A stretch of 64,000 nt of DNA, taken from positions 38,578 through 102,577 of the forward strand of contig CAKZHE010000099.1 of NCBI GenBank assembly GCA_936920195.1. The letters run 5' to 3'. The notes under the pieces were generated by a model that did no database searches, was not told where the DNA came from, and worked only from the letters and a program-made list of their open reading frames with translations. The position numbers and the translations under genes are program-made. Origin of the DNA: an uncultured cyanobacterium. Lineage in GTDB: Bacteria; Cyanobacteriota; Cyanobacteriia; Cyanobacteriales; FACHB-T130. Below are positions 58,784 through 64,000 of the stretch, piece by piece; position 1 is the first letter of the stretch, and each line of letters begins with the position of its first letter.

Positions 58784-59110
58784 CTAATTGTCTTTAATTT
58801 TGAATTTTGAATTTTGAATTTTGAATTGGAGCGAAGCGACTTGACTTTTTTTCCGCTCCTTATCAATCCGAAACAACCATACCATTAACGCTACCACCCC
58901 CAATTGCAGGGCAAAATTTGGCAAAGCAGAAGCTACTTCTCTGCCAGCAACTAACTGAGCCAAAAACACCACTGCACCAATCAATCCAGAAGCACCAAAA
59001 GCGACATAAACAAACTTTCTCAACCCCCGATAGGGCGCTTTAGCTTCTGTTTTTAATCGAGCATATTGTTCAACGCTCAGATTGCGCTTTTGCCCCGGTG
59101 ATTCTGGCAT
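58784..59110 (-). CDS. DUF3493-like membrane protein
   Basis: 108 residues: start with SVEQYARLKTEAKAPYRGLRKFVYVAFGASGLIGAVVFL (helix 1), second helix ALQLGVVALMVWLF. The last 15 residues (FKIQNSKFKIKDN) come from the AT-rich repeat downstream, so the native C-terminus was probably extended by read-through. Cyanobacterial/plastid family, role unknown. Confidence 0.72.
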   Translation of the reverse strand: MPESPGQKRNLSVEQYARLKTEAKAPYRGLRKFVYVAFGASGLIGAVVFLAQLVAGREVASALPNFALQLGVVALMVWLFRIDKERKKSQVASLQFKIQNSKFKIKDN

Positions 59111-59126
59111 TTCTCTTTAATTTCCC

Positions 59127-59747
59127 CTAATCATTAATCGCGTTGAGCAAAATTTCCGTTAAAGTGAAATTTTCCATGTCATCCAAGGTAATCGCATCGC
59201 AGATATCAAACTTGGCTCCTACCCCTTGCAAGTCATCATCCAGGGCTTTTAAAAACCGCGTGGCAGTTGCATCGGAACCAATTTGGATAAAAGAAATGGC
59301 TAACTCTTCATCTCGCTCCATCTTATGAGAAGCTTTAATAATTACCTCCATCACTGCTTTCCGATCGTCCGGTTCCCCATCAGTAACTACTAGAATTGTT
59401 TCCCCATTGGGCTTGCTTTCTCCCGCCAATTTGCGCTTAAAATAGCTTTCCGTGGCATCTTGCAGCACAGCGGCTAAATTAGTTGTGCCAGCCGGATCGT
59501 TTTCTTGAAAGATTTGGACTACCTTACTAGCTGTCACATTGTCATAACGTTTAAAACGACCAGAAAACAAATAAACTGTAATCCCGTCTGGATCAAATTG
59601 TTCGCACTTTCTGGCTAAAGCTAAAGTGGATTCTTGGGCAGTTTCCCAGCGACTTTTATTAGTCGGTTGTTCTGGGGTAGACATACTGCCACTTTTATCG
59701 ATAATTAAAGTGTAATCGCGGTCGGCTGCCAAATTATTACCTCCCAT
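59127..59747 (-). CDS. VWA-domain protein 1
   Basis: 206 residues. MIDAS motif DKSGSMS near 15-21, T in GTTNLAAVL, D in VTDGEPDD. Metal-ion-dependent protein-binding fold, intracellular (no signal). Very similar to its neighbour at 59786. Role unknown; such VWA proteins work as ATPase partners. Confidence 0.88.
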   Translation of the reverse strand: MGGNNLAADRDYTLIIDKSGSMSTPEQPTNKSRWETAQESTLALARKCEQFDPDGITVYLFSGRFKRYDNVTASKVVQIFQENDPAGTTNLAAVLQDATESYFKRKLAGESKPNGETILVVTDGEPDDRKAVMEVIIKASHKMERDEELAISFIQIGSDATATRFLKALDDDLQGVGAKFDICDAITLDDMENFTLTEILLNAIND

Positions 59748-59785
59748 AATTAATCGTCAATCTCCTTTAGATTTCTCCCCATCCC

Positions 59786-60391
59786 CTAATCAATAATCGC
59801 ATTCAGCAACACTTCCCTAAGTGTCATATCCTCCATATCGTCCATAGTTACCGTATCCACAATATCAAATTTGGCTCCGGCACTTTGCAATTCATCATCC
59901 AAAATTTTCAGGAATTTGGTAGCCTGGGAATCTATCCCCACCTGAATAAAGGAAATTGCTAGTTCCTCATCCCGATCAAGACGACGAGAAGCTTCAATAA
60001 TTACTTTCATCACTGCTTTGCGGTCATCTGGTTCCCCATCCGTCACTACCACAATAGTTTCCCCATTGGGTTTAGATTGACCAGCCTTTTTGCGGGTGAA
60101 GTAACTTTCCGTCGCATCTTGCAGCACTGCTGCTAAATCTGTCCTGCCTGAAGGTTCATTTTCCTGAAAGATTTGGGCGACTTTATTGGTAGTTACATTG
60201 TCATAGCGTTTAAATCGTCCCGAAAATAGATAAACAGTGATGCCATCGGGATCAAATTCTTCGCATTTACCAGCGATCGCCAGGGTAGACTCTTGCATAA
60301 TTGCCCAGCGACTTTTACCGCCCGCCTTGTCAGTAATCGACATACTGCCGCTTTTGTCAATAATTAAGGTATAGTCGCGGTTTTCTAGCAT
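59786..60391 (-). CDS. VWA-domain protein 2
   Basis: 201 residues. Same MIDAS (DKSGSMS), GRTDLAAVLQDATESYF and VTDGEPDDRKAVM. Tandem duplicate of the 59127 gene, about 70-75% alike by eye. Upstream of it lies ndhN. Confidence 0.88.
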   Translation of the reverse strand: MLENRDYTLIIDKSGSMSITDKAGGKSRWAIMQESTLAIAGKCEEFDPDGITVYLFSGRFKRYDNVTTNKVAQIFQENEPSGRTDLAAVLQDATESYFTRKKAGQSKPNGETIVVVTDGEPDDRKAVMKVIIEASRRLDRDEELAISFIQVGIDSQATKFLKILDDELQSAGAKFDIVDTVTMDDMEDMTLREVLLNAIID

Positions 60392-60421
60392 CGCCCTTTC
60401 CCCTCAAATAGTTTCCCCGGA

Positions 60422-60901
60422 TCAAACCGCCTCAGCTAATAACGATTCTAACGGCTGCCAGCGGAAAGAGCGATCGCCACCCATCTCAATTACTACCTTC
60501 ACTTTCGGCTCTAAGTTATGCAAGTTGACTAAATAGGCAATTTCCTGGCGAGATAAAACCTGTCCCTCAATAATCCACAATACCAACCCCTTGCTCTGAG
60601 GCGGCAAATGCTCCAACTGGGAACTCAAAATCGGCGGTAAGAAATAAACTGGTCCCACAGCCCCTTCATTCCCAATCGTCTTTTTCCCCAAATGGGCTGG
60701 GCGGACTCCATGCACCCCTGTTAAATAGGCCGCTAAATCCCCCAATCCCCGCGCAGTTAACCGTAGCGTCTGATATCCTGCCGCCCTTACCCGGCGCTGA
60801 TAGCGACCTTCAAAGCCCCCTTCTAAAGGAGCATAAACCGCGATCGCCCCGGTTTTTTCCAAATCGCGAATAAATGGTTTGCCTGTGGTAATTAATGCCA
60901 T
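60422..60901 (-). CDS. ndhN: NDH-1 subunit N
   Basis: 159 residues from the ATG at 60901. Typical text: ALITTGKPFIRDLEKTGAIAVYAPLEGGFEGRYQRR, HLGKKTIGNEGAVGPVYFLPPI. Part of the oxygenic-photosynthesis-specific subcomplex of the NDH-1 (ferredoxin:plastoquinone) complex, on the cytoplasmic side. Divergent from rplC, as usual in cyanobacteria. Confidence 0.96.
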   Translation of the reverse strand: MALITTGKPFIRDLEKTGAIAVYAPLEGGFEGRYQRRVRAAGYQTLRLTARGLGDLAAYLTGVHGVRPAHLGKKTIGNEGAVGPVYFLPPILSSQLEHLPPQSKGLVLWIIEGQVLSRQEIAYLVNLHNLEPKVKVVIEMGGDRSFRWQPLESLLAEAV

Positions 60902-61326
60902 AATGGTTTGCCGATCCACTTTTTAAGTTTTGCTAACAGCCGCTGGGAATTCATTATAGACGGGCAGCGATCGCCCATCAACTGTTTCCCAAGAAAATTA
61001 GCTTCACCCCTAGACAAGTTCAAAAATATAGTTTATAGTTTTGAATTGTGGTCAAAAACGGCTGCTAAAGCTTCCAAGCGGATACTAAGTGGCTTGCTAC
61101 TTAAGTCCCTACCCAAGCCGAAAGTATATAGGCCAGGACAGAATTCTGGCTCTCAAACGAATTCACAGAGTTAGCTAAAAGCCATATAGGACAGCAGCGA
61201 GCCTCCTGAAGGATTGAGGGGGCTTGTTCTGGTCTGAAGAAGGTCAAGCTGAGTGAAGTAAAGCGGAGTTACTTCGGTTAATTCCGCATATTTGTAGTGT
61301 CTAAATCAACTGGAGACCCAAAAGCA
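60902..61326. other. Divergent control region ndhN / rplC
   Basis: About 425 bp with no convincing ORF; must hold the promoters of ndhN and the ribosomal operon. An AT-rich AATATAGTTTATAGTTTTGAATT stretch lies near 61024. Confidence 0.5.
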
Positions 61327-61959
61327 GTGTCTGTCGGCATCCTTGGCACCAAACTTGGCATGACCCAAGTATTTGAAGAAGGCAAAGCCATTCCGGTGAC
61401 AGTAATTCAGGCTGGCCCTTGTACTGTCACCCAAATCAAAACCCAAGCCACGGACGGCTATAACGCCATTCAGCTAGGTTTTGGGGAAACAACGGAAAAA
61501 GCCCTCAACCAACCAGAACTCGGACATCTTGCCAAATCCGATGCTCCCCCTTTGCGGCACTTAACCGAGTATCGCTTAGATAACACCGGAGAATTTCAAC
61601 TTGGTCAGCAACTCACTGCTGACCTCTTTACCAAAGGGCAAATCGTCGATGTAAGTGGCACCAGCATTGGACGCGGCTTTGCCGGGTATCAAAAGCGCCA
61701 CAACTTCGGTCGAGGCCCCATGTCCCACGGTTCCAAAAACCATCGCCAACCCGGTTCCATCGGCGCTGGCACAACTCCTGGACGGGTATATCCAGGGAAA
61801 AGAATGGCGGGACGCTTGGGCGGCAAACGGGTAACGATTAAAAAGTTAACCGTAGTGCGAGTAGACCTAGAGCGCAACTTATTACTAATTGCGGGAGCAG
61901 TTCCAGGGAAACCAGGGGCTTTATTGAGCATCATTCCTGCCAAAAAGGTCGGGAAATAA
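61327..61959 (+). CDS. rplC: 50S ribosomal protein L3
   Basis: 210 residues if started at the GTG at 61327 ([18 protein letters not shown]), which has GGAG at 11 nt; a GTG at 61297 would add ten residues with no ribosome site. Core [26 protein letters not shown] and [19 protein letters not shown]. First gene of the S10-type operon. Confidence 0.97.
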   Translation: MSVGILGTKLGMTQVFEEGKAIPVTVIQAGPCTVTQIKTQATDGYNAIQLGFGETTEKALNQPELGHLAKSDAPPLRHLTEYRLDNTGEFQLGQQLTADLFTKGQIVDVSGTSIGRGFAGYQKRHNFGRGPMSHGSKNHRQPGSIGAGTTPGRVYPGKRMAGRLGGKRVTIKKLTVVRVDLERNLLLIAGAVPGKPGALLSIIPAKKVGK

Positions 61960-61960
61960 C

Positions 61961-62030
61961 AATTCAAAATTCAAAATTATTAATTCAAAATTTTGAACTT
62001 TGAATTTTGAACTTTGAATTTTGAAATAGG
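61961..62030. repeat. AT-rich TTTGAA(T/C) repeats
   Basis: About ten units of TTTTGAA/TTCAAAA in the gap between rplC and rplD; the unit also occurs at 22103 and 58796. Confidence 0.7.
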
Positions 62031-62066
62031 GAGCAGGTTTTGAACTGCAATTGAAGGACTAAAGAG

Positions 62067-62699
62067 ATGGTTAATTGCGTAGTGCAGAACTGGCAAGGCG
62101 AAGAAGTGGGGGAAGCAACCTTAGAGTTGCGGGTAGCAAAGCCAGAAACTGCTGCCCATATCGTCCACCGCGCCTTAGTTAGACAAACAAGAAATGCTCG
62201 GCAGGGTAATGCCTGTACCAAAACGAGGGCAGAAGTTAGAGGCGGCGGTCGCAAACCCTGGCGGCAAAAGGGAACTGGACGCGCTCGTGCTGGTTCCATT
62301 CGTTCTCCCCTATGGCGGGGCGGCGGGGTGATCTTTGGACCAAAACCCAGAGATTACGACATCAAAATGAACCGCAAGGAAAAGAGATTGGCATTGCGGA
62401 CAGCATTCCAAAGCCGAGCCGATGAATTGAAGGTTGTAGAAGACTTTACCGATAAACTACCCCGGCCTAAGACCAAAGAATTGCTAGCAGCGATCGCCCG
62501 TTGGGGCATCGATCCCACTGCCAAAATCCTGCTGATTTTACCCCAAAAAGACGAAATGGTGTATCTCTCAGCCCGGAATATCGCCAACCTGCAACTGATT
62601 TGGGCAAACCAACTCAATATTGTCGATTTGTTGAAGGCAGACTACATCGTGGCGACTTCATCCGCCCTTGCCAAAATTCAGGAGGTTTACAGTGACTGA
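62067..62699 (+). CDS. rplD: 50S ribosomal protein L4
   Basis: 210 residues. [56 protein letters not shown] is the conserved loop. In Escherichia coli, L4 represses this operon; whether it does here is not shown. Stop overlaps the rplW start. Confidence 0.97.
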   Translation: MVNCVVQNWQGEEVGEATLELRVAKPETAAHIVHRALVRQTRNARQGNACTKTRAEVRGGGRKPWRQKGTGRARAGSIRSPLWRGGGVIFGPKPRDYDIKMNRKEKRLALRTAFQSRADELKVVEDFTDKLPRPKTKELLAAIARWGIDPTAKILLILPQKDEMVYLSARNIANLQLIWANQLNIVDLLKADYIVATSSALAKIQEVYSD

Positions 62700-62994
62700 G
62701 TATAACCCCCGCGATCTGATTGACTTAATCAAACGGCCTCTAGTAACGGAAAAAGCCACCCTGTTACTAGAGCAGAACAAGTACACCTTTGAAGTAGTTC
62801 TGAAAGCCACCAAGCCCGAAATCAAAGCCGCGATTGAAGACTTATTTAACGTCAAGGTGATTGGTGTCAACACCCAACGCCCACCCCGGAAGAAGAAGCG
62901 GGTAGGAAAGTTCCTGGGCTACAAAGCTCAATACAAGCGGGCTGTGGTCACGCTGAAAGAAGGCGATTCTATCACTTTATTCCCAGACGTTTAA
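62692..62994 (+). CDS. rplW: 50S ribosomal protein L23
   Basis: 100 residues from the GTG at 62692, with GGAGG 7 nt upstream; the longer frame to 62668 overlaps rplD more. [24 protein letters not shown] and the K-rich loop [16 protein letters not shown] are typical. At the exit tunnel. Confidence 0.96.
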   Translation: MTEYNPRDLIDLIKRPLVTEKATLLLEQNKYTFEVVLKATKPEIKAAIEDLFNVKVIGVNTQRPPRKKKRVGKFLGYKAQYKRAVVTLKEGDSITLFPDV

Positions 62995-63086
62995 GGAAAG
63001 AGGGAAAAAGGTAAAAGTAACTTGCTTTTTTGCCTTTTGCCTTTTAACTTTTACCTTTTTACCACTCAAACTCCAAAATTCTAGTT

Positions 63087-63950
63087 ATGGGCATTCGTTC
63101 TTACCGACCATATACTCCAGCAACTCGCCAGCGCAGTGTTTCTGATTTTGCGGAAGTGACCCGCAACGAACCAGAAAAGTCCCTGACTAAATCAGTCCAT
63201 CGCGTCAAAGGCCGGAACAATCGCGGCATCATTACCAGCCGACGCAGAGGTGGCGGTCACAAACGCCTCTATCGGTTGGTAGATTTTCGTCGGGATAAGC
63301 ATAATATCCCCGCTAAAGTGATGGCGATTGAGTATGACCCCAACCGCAACGCTCGGATTGCCTTAGTTTTTTACCAAGATGGGGAAAAGCGCTACATTCT
63401 GCATCCCAATGGTTTGGCAGTGGGAACTACCATTACCTCCGGACCAGAAGCCCCAATTGAAATTGGGAATGCCTTGCCCCTGAGCAATATTCCCCTAGGT
63501 ACGGCAGTTCACAACGTGGAACTCACCCCTGGTAGAGGCGGGCAAATTGTCCGAGCCGCCGGAGCAACTGCTCAACTAATGGCAAAAGAAGGCAGTTATG
63601 TCACCCTGCGCCTACCTTCGGGAGAAGTCCGGCTGGTGCGTCGAGAGTGCTACGCCACCATTGGACAGGTAGGCAACTTAGAGGCCAGAAATATCAGCAT
63701 TGGTAAAGCCGGACGGAACCGCTGGAAAGGCCGTCGTCCATCAGTGCGTGGTAGCGTTATGAACCCGGTAGATCACCCACATGGTGGTGGTGAAGGCAGA
63801 GCGCCCATTGGACGCAGCGGCCCAGTCACCCCTTGGGGCAAACCAACTTTGGGATACAAGACGCGGAAGAAGAAAAAGGCCAGTTCGTCGCTCATTCTGC
63901 GCCGTCGTCGCAAGTCTTCCAAACGCGGACGGGGCGGACGGGAATCTTAG
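63087..63950 (+). CDS. rplB: 50S ribosomal protein L2
   Basis: 287 residues, complete. [40 protein letters not shown], and [20 protein letters not shown] (peptidyl-transferase loop His). Continues the L3-L4-L23-L2 order. Confidence 0.98.
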   Translation: MGIRSYRPYTPATRQRSVSDFAEVTRNEPEKSLTKSVHRVKGRNNRGIITSRRRGGGHKRLYRLVDFRRDKHNIPAKVMAIEYDPNRNARIALVFYQDGEKRYILHPNGLAVGTTITSGPEAPIEIGNALPLSNIPLGTAVHNVELTPGRGGQIVRAAGATAQLMAKEGSYVTLRLPSGEVRLVRRECYATIGQVGNLEARNISIGKAGRNRWKGRRPSVRGSVMNPVDHPHGGGEGRAPIGRSGPVTPWGKPTLGYKTRKKKKASSSLILRRRRKSSKRGRGGRES

Positions 63951-63953
63951 GGA

Positions 63954-64000
63954 GATGGGGTGATGGGGTGATGGGGCGATGGGGTGATGGGGTGATGGGG
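63954..64000. repeat. Tandem octamer GATGGGGT
   Basis: Six units, one with C for T, running to the window edge after rplB. Confidence 0.9.

Noticed and set aside
60908..61174. Rightward 88-residue ORF upstream of rplC
   Set aside because: No ribosome site and no family pattern; lies over the ndhN/rplC control region.
1..64000. tRNA or rRNA genes
   Set aside because: No cloverleaf or rRNA core sequence recognised by eye on either strand.

Overview
The window comes from a filamentous-type cyanobacterial chromosome. Evidence: many HIP1 octamers (GCGATCGC), cyanobacterial signature genes (ndhN, nblS, a psb34-like gene), Uma2-type nucleases, short tandem heptamers, and ribosomal genes in the order ndhN / rplC-rplD-rplW-rplB.

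Bases 1 to about 27,910 are read as the left-end part of one Mu-like transposable prophage that runs off the window at base 1. Reading leftward from a divergent control region near 18.25 kb come a ribbon-helix-helix regulator, a MuA-type DDE transposase, a MuB-type ATPase, a string of small regulators, GemA, a ParB-like protein, a 47-residue zinc ribbon, the terminase pair (gp27/gp28-like), the gp29-like portal, and two large multidomain proteins that share one cysteine-containing central module but carry different enzymes (pyrophosphatase-like plus GNAT; zinc peptidase). A third, frame-disrupted copy of the module runs off the edge. Rightward of the control region come the repressor, two accessory genes, then a long rightward operon (20.3-27.6 kb). 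It holds two DNA-binding proteins behind duplicated 22-bp-spaced iterons, several tiny membrane proteins, a membrane-anchored P-loop ATPase, an M23 peptidase and a glucosaminidase. Three spaced repeats at 27,717-27,910 look like transposase-binding sites of the prophage left end, and the last one cuts off a host TPR gene. This 7-kb operon, placed where Mu carries nothing, and the multidomain effector trio are the best candidates for undescribed biology.

From 28 to 46 kb lies a chromosomal stress and envelope region: coiled-coil and general-stress proteins, PspC-like, DUF2807-like and YggT-like proteins, a ferrochelatase-like protein, a ZIP transporter, an MFS exporter, a J-domain/CbpM pair, an SDR, a P-type Mg ATPase and a PAS histidine kinase. 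Two pairs of genes here have near-copy upstream regions, which suggests shared control. From 46 to 53.5 kb there is a 1481-residue membrane protein flanked by two copies of a MITE with 15-bp inverted ends and 5-bp target duplications, plus toxin-antitoxin genes and their remnants. From 53.8 kb onward is core genome: purD, nblS, a retropepsin-like gene, psb34, tandem VWA genes, ndhN, and the start of the ribosomal protein operon through rplB.

No tRNA, rRNA or CRISPR array was recognised. Family names were assigned by reading motifs; no database search was possible.
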